From contig JAFXNX010000135.1 in assembly GCA_017529175.1 (NCBI GenBank), forward strand, positions 1 to 8,961: a DNA stretch of 8,961 nucleotides. Direction: 5' to 3'. This stretch comes from Clostridia bacterium (GTDB lineage: Bacteria > Bacillota_A > Clostridia > Oscillospirales > CAG-272). Made by a program: the position numbers and the translations under genes. Positions 1 through 6,237 of the stretch are shown here, in pieces. Every line of letters begins with the position of its first letter. Within the stretch, counting starts at the first letter, position 1. The notes beneath the pieces are model-generated. The model was given only the letters and a program-made list of their open reading frames with translations. It was not told the origin of the DNA and searched no databases.

Positions 1-2
1 AT

Positions 3-1196
3 ATTGACGGAGAGTACAGCGTACTTGAGCTCTGGCACGGACCTACTTGCGCGTTTAAAGATATGGCGCTTCAGATAATGCCGCGTTTACTTTCCCGCGC
101 TCTTAAAATAACGGGCGAGACGCTTACAGCTCACATACTCGTGGCAACTTCCGGCGACACCGGAAAAGCCGCGCTCGAAGGATATAAAGACGTCGACGGT
201 ATCAGGATCACCGTCTTCTACCCTGTCGACGGCGTCAGCCCGATGCAGAAGCTCCAGATGACGACACAGCTCGGCGGCAACGTAAATGTTTGCGCGGTCG
301 AAGGGAACTTCGACGATGCTCAAAGCGGCGTTAAAAGAATATTCTCGGACGCTTCTGCAAAAGAGACGCTTCTTGAAAAAGGCGAGTTTTTCTCAAGCGC
401 AAATTCGATAAACTGGGGTCGTCTCGTGCCGCAGATAGTTTATTATATATCGGCATACTGCGACCTCGTGAACAGAGGAAAGATCGCCGTCGGCGACAGT
501 ATCAATTTCTGCGTTCCTACAGGCAACTTCGGAAACATATTCGCGGGCTTTATCGCGAAGGAAATGGGACTTCCCGTCTCAAAGTTTATTTGCGCTTCAA
601 ACTCGAACTGTGTTCTGACTGATTTTATAAATACCGGGTGCTACAACAGAGAGCGATTGTTCCACAAGACGATGTCTCCTTCCATGGACATTCTTATATC
701 GAGCAATCTCGAGCGTCTCTTATGGGTCAAATTCGGTGCGCAAGTAACGCTAAAATGTATGACGGAGCTGAACGAAAAAGGCAAATATACTTTAAGCGAA
801 GATCAGCTCTCGCAGATCAAAGAAGTGTTCTCGGGTTACTTTGCAAACGAAGAAGAGACCGCAGATACAATTAAGAACACGTTTGACGTACATTCATATC
901 TGCCGGACACACATACCGCCGTTGCCGTCAGCTGTTATAACAAGTACAAAGCGGATACCGGCGACGATACGCCGGCGGTCATCGTATCGACCGCGAGCCC
1001 CTTTAAATTTGCATACGACGTGTGCGCTTCTCTCGGAGAAGCTCCCTCAAGTCACGACGCCGCAACTCTTCTTGAAACGCTTGAAAGAATTTCCGGCATA
1101 ACGGCTCCCGCGCCGCTTAAAAAGACGCTTGAACTTCCGGTCAGATTCACGGCGTGCTGCAAGCCTGCAAATATGTTTGACGCGGTGATCGGGTGA
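3..1196 (+). CDS. thrC: Threonine synthase, 5' end cut by window edge
   Basis: Threonine synthase is a cytosolic PLP enzyme that converts O-phosphohomoserine to threonine, the last step of threonine biosynthesis. The reading frame is already open at base 3, upstream of the first ATG at 63, and the upstream codons encode the family's PLP-lysine motif HGPTCAFKDMALQ (Lys codon 57-59). The gene therefore starts outside the window and the ATG at 63 is internal. About 397 residues are visible, and the family usually has roughly 430-500, so about the first 100 are missing. Further family marks are TSGDTGKAA just after the lysine, DGVSPMQKLQM, SINWGRLVPQ, and the glycine-rich phosphate-binding loop PTGNFGNIFAG. 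HKTMSPSMDI and DTHTAVA follow towards the C-terminus. The stop is followed after one base by the next gene. The frame is intact and nothing suggests decay. Confidence 0.95.
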   Translation: MDGEYSVLELWHGPTCAFKDMALQIMPRLLSRALKITGETLTAHILVATSGDTGKAALEGYKDVDGIRITVFYPVDGVSPMQKLQMTTQLGGNVNVCAVEGNFDDAQSGVKRIFSDASAKETLLEKGEFFSSANSINWGRLVPQIVYYISAYCDLVNRGKIAVGDSINFCVPTGNFGNIFAGFIAKEMGLPVSKFICASNSNCVLTDFINTGCYNRERLFHKTMSPSMDILISSNLERLLWVKFGAQVTLKCMTELNEKGKYTLSEDQLSQIKEVFSGYFANEEETADTIKNTFDVHSYLPDTHTAVAVSCYNKYKADTGDDTPAVIVSTASPFKFAYDVCASLGEAPSSHDAATLLETLERISGITAPAPLKKTLELPVRFTACCKPANMFDAVIG

Positions 1197-1197
1197 T
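1184..1197 (+). promoter_or_regulatory. Overlapping Shine-Dalgarno-like GGTGAT pair for the phosphoesterase gene
   Basis: GGTGAT occurs twice, at 1184-1189 and 1192-1197, inside the last codons of thrC. Each copy matches the 3' half of the full anti-Shine-Dalgarno complement (GGAGGTGATC). The second copy spans the thrC stop codon and abuts the ATG at 1198. This fits translational coupling to thrC rather than an independent start. It is inferred from base matching only. Confidence 0.4.
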
Positions 1198-1923
1198 ATG
1201 GCGCTTTTCTCAATAGCAGATATTCATCTGTCGGGCTCGACCGATAAGCCGATGGATATATTCGGCAACAGATGGCGGGATCATACTCAAAAGATAGTTT
1301 CAAAGTGGAACGCGGTAGTCACTGATAAAGATACCGTAGTAGTTCCCGGCGACATATCATGGGCAATGCACTTCAAAGACGCGCTCGTCGACTTTAAGCT
1401 GATCGATTCTCTTCCCGGAAAAAAGATAATCGGCAAGGGCAACCACGATTTCTGGTGGGAGACGATGACTAAGATGAACGCGTTTCTCGAAGAAAATTCC
1501 CTTTCTACAATATCTTTTCTCTTTAACAACGCATACGATACGGGTGACGCCGTCGTCTGCGGAACGAGAGGCTGGTACGTCGAAGAGAAAATGCAGAATA
1601 CCGTCGGAGACGTCGATTATACAAAGATCGTGAACCGAGAAGCGAGCAGACTCGAGATAAGTATAAAAGAGGCGGAACGTCTGCGCGGTGATGCCGCCGC
1701 GAAGCCGATACTCGTATACTTTCACTTCCCTCCCGTCTTCAACGGATTCATCTGCCGCGAGCTTGTTGACGTGCTTCACGCGCACTCTGTTGCAAACGTC
1801 TATTTCGGGCATATCCACGGTAATTATAACGTGCCGAAGACTACCGTATTCGAAGGTATCAATATGACGCTGATTTCGGCTGATTATCTGAATTTCATAC
1901 CGATGATAACGCGTCCTTGTTAA
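1198..1923 (+). CDS. Calcineurin-like metallophosphoesterase (predicted phosphohydrolase)
   Basis: This is a predicted dinuclear-metal phosphoesterase of 241 residues. The metal-ligand motifs appear in the expected order: DIH (Asp8, His10), GD (51-52, in VVPGDISWA), GNHD (81-84), a lone His176 (FHFPP) and GHIH (204-207). The GDISWAM and NHDFWW wording resembles a clostridial family of predicted phosphohydrolases (COG1768 type, from memory). There is no signal peptide or membrane segment, so it should be cytosolic. Its substrate cannot be read from the sequence; phosphoproteins, nucleotides and phosphorylated metabolites are all possible. The ATG follows the thrC stop by one base, which suggests coupled translation. 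A functional link to threonine synthesis is not shown. The frame is intact, and no terminator hairpin follows the stop. Confidence 0.85.
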   Translation: MALFSIADIHLSGSTDKPMDIFGNRWRDHTQKIVSKWNAVVTDKDTVVVPGDISWAMHFKDALVDFKLIDSLPGKKIIGKGNHDFWWETMTKMNAFLEENSLSTISFLFNNAYDTGDAVVCGTRGWYVEEKMQNTVGDVDYTKIVNREASRLEISIKEAERLRGDAAAKPILVYFHFPPVFNGFICRELVDVLHAHSVANVYFGHIHGNYNVPKTTVFEGINMTLISADYLNFIPMITRPC

Positions 1924-1973
1924 AATGACTAATTCAAGATATACATATTGAAGTTAATTTTAGAAAAACATCA

Positions 1974-2002
1974 TTGACTTTTTTATAAAATAAATGTAAA
2001 AT
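1974..2002 (+). promoter_or_regulatory. Sigma-A-type promoter for the tig-clpP-clpX operon
   Basis: The -35 box TTGACT (1974-1979) is separated by exactly 17 bases from the -10 box TAAAAT (1997-2002); each matches the consensus at five of six positions. Transcription would start near 2009 and give a leader of about 40 bases. The promoter sits in an AT-rich gap (1924-2047) that otherwise holds only the ribosome binding site. No CIRCE or CtsR-like operator was seen, so heat-shock control through those repressors is not indicated. Confidence 0.75.
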
Positions 2003-2032
2003 ATCATTTAGTGTTAAATTAAAGATATAATC

Positions 2033-2038
2033 GGAGGA
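2033..2038 (+). promoter_or_regulatory. Ribosome binding site of tig
   Basis: GGAGGA lies nine bases before the ATG at 2048, a strong match at normal spacing. It supports this start for trigger factor. Confidence 0.85.
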
Positions 2039-2047
2039 ATAACAAAG

Positions 2048-3595
2048 ATGAGTCTTAAAGAAAAGAAACTGCTTGAAACTAATAAGTATCAGCTGTCGAT
2101 CGAGGTAGATAAAGCGACATTTGACGCAGCGGTAACAAAGGTATACAAAAAGCAGGCAAAAAACATTACAATCCCGGGATTCAGACGCGGTAAGGCGCCG
2201 CGCGCGATCATCGAAAAAATGTACGGTAAAGGCGTATTCTACGAAGACGCCGTAAACGAAGTGCTTCCCGAAGCGTATGAAGCGGCGGCAAAAGAATCAG
2301 AGCTCGAGATCGTCGGACGTCCCGAATTCGATATCGACACGATCGACGAGAACGGCGTTGTGATCAAAGCTGTCGTATATGTAAAACCGGAAGTCAAGAT
2401 CGACGGTTATAAGGGTCTTTCCGCTGAAAAGGCGCCCGTCGTCGTGGAAGACGCAGAAGTTGAAGCCGAGATCGACAGAGTTCGCGAACGAAACGCAAGG
2501 ATCACCGACGTTGAAGACCGCGCGGTAACTGACGGCGATATCGTTAATATCGACTATGAAGGCTCGATCGACGGTAAAGCGTTTGACGGCGGCAAAGCGG
2601 ACGGTCATGATCTTACGATCGGTTCTCATACTTTTATCGAAGGATTTGAAGATCAGATCATCGGCAAGAACACGGGCGATGAATTTGACGTCAACGTAAC
2701 GTTCCCCGAAGATTATCACGCGGCAGATCTTGCCGGTAAGCCCGCAGTATTCAAGGTCAAGATCAATTCGATCAAAGTAAAAGAGCTCCCCGCCGCTGAC
2801 GACGAACTCGCAACTATGGCTTCCGAATTTGATACTATCGCTGAATATCGCGCCGATATTAAGGCAAAAATCACCGAGAGAAAAGAAAAATCGGCTGATG
2901 CTGAAGTTGAAAATCAGCTTATCGACGCTCTTGTCGATCTCATTGAAGCGGATATTCCCGAGTGTATGTTCGACGAAGAAGTTGAAAATCTCGTTCGTGA
3001 TATGGACACAAATCTCAGAATGCAGGGTCTTGACCTCAAAACGTATCTCAAGTATACGGGAATGGATCTCGACGGCGTTCGCGCAGAAATGCGTCCCCGT
3101 GCGATCAAGCAGGTAAAGACGCGTCTTGCGCTTGAAGCTATCGCGGCAAAAGAAGGACTTGAAGCTTCTGACGACGACATTAACGAAGAATTCGAAAAGA
3201 TCTCGAAGGCTTACGGCGTTGAAGTCGATAAAGTCAAGTCGATGATATCCGAAGACGACGTCAAGAAAGACGTTCTCGTGAGAAAAGCCGTTGATTTTGT
3301 AAAAGCGGAAGCAAAAATTACTGAAAAGAAAGCCGAAAAGAAGACGGAAAAGAAAGCAGCTCCGAAAACAACGGAAAAGAAACCGGCTGCAAAGAAAACT
3401 CCTGCTTCCAAAGCAAAATCCGCTCCCGCAAAAGAGGAAACGAAAGATGCTTCGGATGCTCCGAAGAAAAAGCCCGCCGCTAAGACGACTGCGGCAAAGT
3501 CAGGCGCTGCAAAGACTACGGCAACTAAGGCAAGCAGTACAAAAAAGACTACCGCTGCAAAAGCCGGAAAAGCTGACAGCGACAAGGCAGAATAA
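2048..3595 (+). CDS. tig: Trigger factor, ribosome-bound chaperone with long Lys/Ala-rich tail
   Basis: Trigger factor binds ribosomal protein uL23 at the exit tunnel, shields nascent chains and has peptidyl-prolyl isomerase activity. The N-terminal ribosome-binding domain carries the signature GFRRGKAP at residues 44-51. An FKBP-type isomerase domain spans about 152-247 (GDIVNIDYEGSIDGKAFDGG, then FIEGFEDQIIG). The helical C-terminal chaperone domain runs to about 423. The family usually ends near 430 residues. This protein has 515 because residues 424-515 form a low-complexity tail. That tail has 27 Lys, 24 Ala, no Arg and no aromatics, and begins with repeated T/A-EKK units. It is probably disordered and strongly basic. 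The start is fixed by GGAGGA and the promoter upstream. It heads the operon with clpP and clpX, a common bacterial order. Identity is certain; the role of the tail is unknown. Confidence 0.97.
   Translation: MSLKEKKLLETNKYQLSIEVDKATFDAAVTKVYKKQAKNITIPGFRRGKAPRAIIEKMYGKGVFYEDAVNEVLPEAYEAAAKESELEIVGRPEFDIDTIDENGVVIKAVVYVKPEVKIDGYKGLSAEKAPVVVEDAEVEAEIDRVRERNARITDVEDRAVTDGDIVNIDYEGSIDGKAFDGGKADGHDLTIGSHTFIEGFEDQIIGKNTGDEFDVNVTFPEDYHAADLAGKPAVFKVKINSIKVKELPAADDELATMASEFDTIAEYRADIKAKITERKEKSADAEVENQLIDALVDLIEADIPECMFDEEVENLVRDMDTNLRMQGLDLKTYLKYTGMDLDGVRAEMRPRAIKQVKTRLALEAIAAKEGLEASDDDINEEFEKISKAYGVEVDKVKSMISEDDVKKDVLVRKAVDFVKAEAKITEKKAEKKTEKKAAPKTTEKKPAAKKTPASKAKSAPAKEETKDASDAPKKKPAAKTTAAKSGAAKTTATKASSTKKTTAAKAGKADSDKAE
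3317..3592 (+). repeat. Low-complexity coding tract for the Lys/Ala/Thr-rich tail of trigger factor
   Basis: This stretch encodes residues 424-515 of trigger factor. It is an imperfect repeat at protein level: EKK units spaced four residues apart at the start, then KTTAAK-like and PAAK-like units. Codons vary (aag/aaa, gca/gcc/gct), so the DNA is not an exact tandem repeat and does not look like recent slippage. By count, Lys minus acidic residues gives about +16. It resembles the tails of histone H1-like bacterial proteins in composition. Confidence 0.8.
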
Positions 3596-3600
3596 TATAC

Positions 3601-3629
3601 GTATACCGCTACTGCCCGTAGCGGTATAC
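3601..3629 (+). other. Perfect 12-bp hairpin between tig and clpP, no T-run
   Basis: GTATACCGCTAC (3601-3612) pairs without mismatch with GTAGCGGTATAC (3618-3629) around the five-base loop TGCCC. It begins six bases after the tig stop codon. The bases that follow (TGATAAATGTGG) contain no T-run, so it is not a standard intrinsic terminator. It may stabilise the 3' end of tig, mark a processing site, or partly attenuate transcription into clpP. I saw no clear promoter between it and clpP. The structure is read directly; its role is inferred. Confidence 0.7.
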
Positions 3630-3673
3630 TGATAAATGTGGTAAAAGAATAATTTATCGAATAATACGGAAAC

Positions 3674-3677
3674 GAGG
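3674..3677 (+). promoter_or_regulatory. Ribosome binding site deciding the clpP start
   Basis: GAGG ends six bases before the ATG at 3684. A TTG at 3678 in the same frame directly abuts this GAGG and so cannot be used with it. The ATG is therefore preferred, giving a protein of 200 residues. Confidence 0.7.
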
Positions 3678-3683
3678 TTGATT

Positions 3684-4286
3684 ATGGATAAGATCACAAA
3701 TTCACTGGTCCCGATGGTAATTGAGCAGACGAGCAGAGGCGAAAGATCGTACGATATATACTCTCGCCTTCTCAACGACAGGATCGTATTTCTTTCCGAG
3801 GAAGTAAATCACGTTACAGCGTCTCTCGTTGTTGCACAGCTTCTTTTTCTCGAAGCGCAGGACCCCGAAAAGGACATTTCGCTTTATATCAACAGCCCCG
3901 GCGGGTCGATATCCGACGGTATGGCGATATATGACACAATGAATTACATCAAATGCGACGTGTCCACTATTTGTATCGGTATGGCGGCAAGCATGGGCGC
4001 TTTCCTTCTCTCTTCCGGAGCTAAAGGAAAAAGGATCGCGCTTCCAAACAGCGAAATTCTGATCCACCAGCCCCTTCTCGGCGGTCTCAGCGGACAGCAG
4101 ACGGACATTCAGATCCACGCTGATCATATGCTCCGTACAAGAGAAAAGCTTGAGCGCCTGATGGCTGAAAACAGCGGACATTCTTATGAAGAAATGCACG
4201 CCGCTTGCGAGCGCGATAACTATATGACGGCTGACGAAGCGCTGAAATTCGGTCTGATAGATAAAGTCTTTGATAAAAGAGCTTAA
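3684..4286 (+). CDS. clpP: ATP-dependent Clp protease proteolytic subunit ClpP
   Basis: ClpP is a serine peptidase that forms a two-ring, 14-subunit chamber and degrades proteins fed to it by ClpX or another Clp ATPase. At 200 residues it has family length. The catalytic triad is visible: Ser103 in [11 protein letters not shown], His128 in [10 protein letters not shown] and Asp178 in CERDNYM. The oxyanion-side SPGGSISDG lies at 71-79. The loop after His128 reads HQPLLGG, one residue longer than the HQPLGG of E. coli; I believe such longer loops occur in other Firmicutes ClpP. The start at ATG 3684 is chosen over the in-frame TTG at 3678 because of ribosome binding site spacing. The gene lies 88 bases after tig and 22 before clpX, as expected for one operon. 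Identity is secure. Confidence 0.97.
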   Translation: MDKITNSLVPMVIEQTSRGERSYDIYSRLLNDRIVFLSEEVNHVTASLVVAQLLFLEAQDPEKDISLYINSPGGSISDGMAIYDTMNYIKCDVSTICIGMAASMGAFLLSSGAKGKRIALPNSEILIHQPLLGGLSGQQTDIQIHADHMLRTREKLERLMAENSGHSYEEMHAACERDNYMTADEALKFGLIDKVFDKRA

Positions 4287-4296
4287 TTATATTTAA

Positions 4297-4300
4297 GAGG
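4297..4300 (+). promoter_or_regulatory. Ribosome binding site of clpX
   Basis: AGAGG ends at 4300, eight bases before the ATG at 4309. An in-frame TTG at 4306 immediately precedes the ATG with shorter spacing (five bases). The ATG is the more natural start. Confidence 0.65.
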
Positions 4301-4308
4301 AATTATTG

Positions 4309-5589
4309 ATGGCAAATAACACAAACAAGACCGCAAGATGCAGTTTCTGCGGCAGAAGCGAGGATAATAAAGAAGTTAAATTCCTTATTCCTTCCCCTTC
4401 GGGCGCTTACATCTGCAACGAGTGTGTCGACGTATGCAACTCCATTATCGGCGAGATACTTGAAAAGCCGGAGGATACGACCGCCGCGTTTGATGAAAAC
4501 ACGCCGATAATGACTCCGAAAGAGATCAAATCGATACTTGACGAGTATGTTATCGGTCAGGAAGCGGCGAAGATCGCTCTGTCGGTTGCCGTATACAACC
4601 ATTATAAAAGACTTCGTACGGCGGACGATAACGACGACGTCGAACTGCAAAAGAGCAACGTTTTGCTGATCGGCCCGACGGGCTCCGGTAAAACGTATCT
4701 TGCTCAAACGCTTGCAAAATGTCTCGGCGTTCCATTCGCAATCGCCGATGCGACAACTCTTACCGAAGCGGGATACGTCGGTGAAGACGTTGAGAATATT
4801 CTCTTAAGACTGATACAGGCGGCGGATTACGATATTGACAGCGCAGAAAAAGGTATAATATATATCGACGAGATAGACAAGATCGCAAGAAGAAGCGAAA
4901 ACAGATCGATAACGCGCGACGTATCGGGAGAGGGCGTACAGCAGGCACTTCTCAAGATCCTCGAAGGAACTGTGGCAAACGTCCCTCCTCAGGGCGGCAG
5001 AAAACATCCCAACCAGGAGTTTATAAAGATCGACACGAAGAATATACTGTTTATCTGCGGAGGAGCGTTCGATACCATTGACAAGATAGTTGAAAAACGC
5101 AAAGGCGGCAGCACGATCGGATACGTCGGTGAAGTCAAAACAAAAGAAGACCGCGACAAGACGAAGATATTCAGAGAGATAGTACCTCACGATATAGTCA
5201 AATTCGGACTTATCCCCGAGCTTGTCGGACGTCTTCCGGTCATAGTCGGTCTTGACAGTCTCGACGAAGAAGCTCTTATAAGGATACTGACAGAACCTAA
5301 AAACTCGATCATAAAGCAGTATAAAAAACTTATCTCTCTTGATGGCGCAGAGCTCGTATTCGAAACGGACGCGCTCTCGGCTATCGCAAAGCTCGCGATT
5401 GAAAGAAACACCGGCGCGAGAGGTTTACGTTCCATCCTCGAAGAGATCATGACGGATATAATGTATGAACTTCCCTCCGACAAGGGCGTCGAGAAGATAA
5501 CCATCACAAAAGAGTCCGTGACAGACGGCGCAAAGCCGAAGATCACAAAGAAAAAGGTCTCAAAGCTCAATACGGACCAGACGGCATAA
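4309..5589 (+). CDS. clpX: Clp protease ATP-binding unfoldase ClpX
   Basis: ClpX is the hexameric AAA+ unfoldase that recognises substrates, such as ssrA-tagged proteins, and threads them into ClpP. At 426 residues it has normal length. The N-terminal zinc-binding domain has four cysteines (CSFC at 11-14, CNEC at 36-39). Walker A is GPTGSGKT (122-129) and Walker B is IIYIDEID with Asp187-Glu188. The pore-1 loop GYVGEDVEN follows Walker [21 protein letters not shown] and the [12 protein letters not shown] loop are also present, and sensor 2 is GARGLRS with Arg371. The IGF-like loop that docks on ClpP appears as the IGY stretch or nearby; I did not resolve it. The C-terminal 25 residues are Lys-rich but short. 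A terminator follows the stop directly, so this is the last gene of the operon. Confidence 0.97.
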   Translation: MANNTNKTARCSFCGRSEDNKEVKFLIPSPSGAYICNECVDVCNSIIGEILEKPEDTTAAFDENTPIMTPKEIKSILDEYVIGQEAAKIALSVAVYNHYKRLRTADDNDDVELQKSNVLLIGPTGSGKTYLAQTLAKCLGVPFAIADATTLTEAGYVGEDVENILLRLIQAADYDIDSAEKGIIYIDEIDKIARRSENRSITRDVSGEGVQQALLKILEGTVANVPPQGGRKHPNQEFIKIDTKNILFICGGAFDTIDKIVEKRKGGSTIGYVGEVKTKEDRDKTKIFREIVPHDIVKFGLIPELVGRLPVIVGLDSLDEEALIRILTEPKNSIIKQYKKLISLDGAELVFETDALSAIAKLAIERNTGARGLRSILEEIMTDIMYELPSDKGVEKITITKESVTDGAKPKITKKKVSKLNTDQTA

Positions 5590-5591
5590 AT

Positions 5592-5623
5592 AAAGATCCA
5601 CCCTGCTCGGGTGGATCTTTTTT
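5592..5623 (+). terminator. Intrinsic terminator of the tig-clpP-clpX operon, possibly bidirectional
   Basis: AAAGATCCACCC (5592-5603) pairs perfectly with GGGTGGATCTTT (5609-5620) around the loop TGCTC. The stem runs into a six-base T-run (5618-5623). It begins three bases after the clpX stop. On the minus strand the same stem is followed by a broken T-rich stretch (CTTTATTTA), so it may also stop transcripts arriving from the lipoprotein gene, less strongly. Confidence 0.92.
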
Positions 5624-5639
5624 ATGTCGCTTGCAGAAA

Positions 5640-6161
5640 TTATTCGCTGTCAGCCGCATACGACTTGTTGTCTTCGCGGGCTCTGGAGTCATAAACGTAT
5701 CTGAATTCGATAACGTCGCCTTCGTTGATCTTGACTTCGCTCTGTCTTCCGCCTCCGTCGACCGGACGGCTTCCGTTTACATATGCTACCCAGTATGTGA
5801 AGTAACCGGTAGTATCATCGGTTTCCTGATGTTCAGCGTACTTTGAAACACGCGCTATGCTGTAGCCGTCTTTCGTAAGTTCGTAACCGTCTTCATACGC
5901 CAAAAACGTGAGCGCCTGCTCAGCGGCTTTCAGGACCGTTGCGGGAGACTTTGACGTGCCTTCGACAGTCTCGTTGTGCTCTCCGATATAGTACTGTTCG
6001 TCAGCAGGAAGGGTGTTTCCTTCCTCGTCAACAGTTACGAGAAACTTAACAGTAACGTTTACGACCTCTTTCTTACCGCCGCATGACGCAAAGCAAGCGA
6101 TTACCGCTGTGCAAAGCAAAACACAAACTGTCAGAAGAGATATGATTCTTTTTGCGTTCAT
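5640..6161 (-). CDS. Secreted lipoprotein with DUF4430-like domain
   Basis: This is a 173-residue predicted membrane-anchored lipoprotein. The N-terminus is a signal peptide: a Lys-Arg charge, then a hydrophobic stretch over residues 6-25. Two candidate lipidation cysteines exist, Cys23 (VIAC) and Cys27 (FASC followed by GGKK). The mature part has TVLKAAEQAL (75-84) and, at 119-156, GYFTYWVAYVNG...INEGDVIEFRYVY. This follows the DUF4430 pattern (aromatic-rich strand, VNG, then GD with a hydrophobic strand), a beta-grasp-like domain related to the C-terminal part of transcobalamin. The ligand is unknown; binding of a corrinoid or other small molecule is only a family-level suggestion. GGAGG lies nine bases upstream of the ATG and there is its own promoter. 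It lies downstream of a penicillin-binding protein and converges on clpX. The domain assignment is from memory of the pattern. Confidence 0.8.
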   Translation of the reverse strand: MNAKRIISLLTVCVLLCTAVIACFASCGGKKEVVNVTVKFLVTVDEEGNTLPADEQYYIGEHNETVEGTSKSPATVLKAAEQALTFLAYEDGYELTKDGYSIARVSKYAEHQETDDTTGYFTYWVAYVNGSRPVDGGGRQSEVKINEGDVIEFRYVYDSRAREDNKSYAADSE

Positions 6162-6170
6162 TGTATATTA

Positions 6171-6175
6171 CCTCC
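6171..6175 (-). promoter_or_regulatory. Ribosome binding site of the lipoprotein gene
   Basis: CCTCC on the plus strand reads GGAGG on the minus strand, nine bases before the ATG at 6161. It confirms the start that gives a complete signal peptide. Confidence 0.85.
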
Positions 6176-6194
6176 ATGTAATAATTACGTTTAA

Positions 6195-6223
6195 AGTATA
6201 GTATAAATCAAGTGTTTTGTCAA
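6195..6223 (-). promoter_or_regulatory. Near-consensus sigma-A-type promoter for the lipoprotein gene
   Basis: On the minus strand, TTGACA (6223-6218) is a perfect -35 box. After exactly 17 bases comes the -10 box TATACT (6200-6195), with five of six consensus positions. Transcription would start near 6188, leaving a leader of about 27 bases. The -35 box lies 14 bases past the stop codon of the upstream gene. ACTTGA occurs twice, 12 bases apart, once overlapping the -35 box and once in the spacer; a regulator could bind there, but this is speculative. Confidence 0.82.
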
Positions 6224-6237
6224 GTATATGGCAAAAC

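Noticed and set aside
63..65. ATG at 63 as the start of thrC
   Set aside because: The PLP-lysine motif lies upstream of it in the same open frame, so this Met is internal.
1357..1818. Minus-strand open frame of 153 codons inside the metallophosphoesterase gene
   Set aside because: The plus-strand frame has all the metal-binding motifs in order. The antisense product resembles nothing I know and has no ribosome binding site.
1924..2047. Riboswitch or heat-shock operator in the tig leader
   Set aside because: The leader after the promoter is only about 40 bases, with no clear stem and no CIRCE or CtsR-type repeats.
3211..3585. Minus-strand open frame of 124 codons with a very hydrophobic product, opposite the tig tail
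   Set aside because: It is the antisense image of the Lys/Ala-rich codons (ttt/ctt and gc-rich triplets give Phe, Ala and Val). It has no ribosome binding site and lies fully inside a certain gene.
3630..3673. Separate promoter for clpP (TAATTT or TAATAC as -10)
   Set aside because: No -35-like hexamer is found at 16-18 bases from either candidate; they are probably just AT-rich sequence.
3678..3680. TTG as the start of clpP
   Set aside because: It directly touches the GAGG; the ATG six bases further has proper spacing.
3702..4199. Minus-strand open frame of 165 codons opposite clpP
   Set aside because: clpP is certain on the plus strand; the antisense frame shows no recognisable domain and no start signals.
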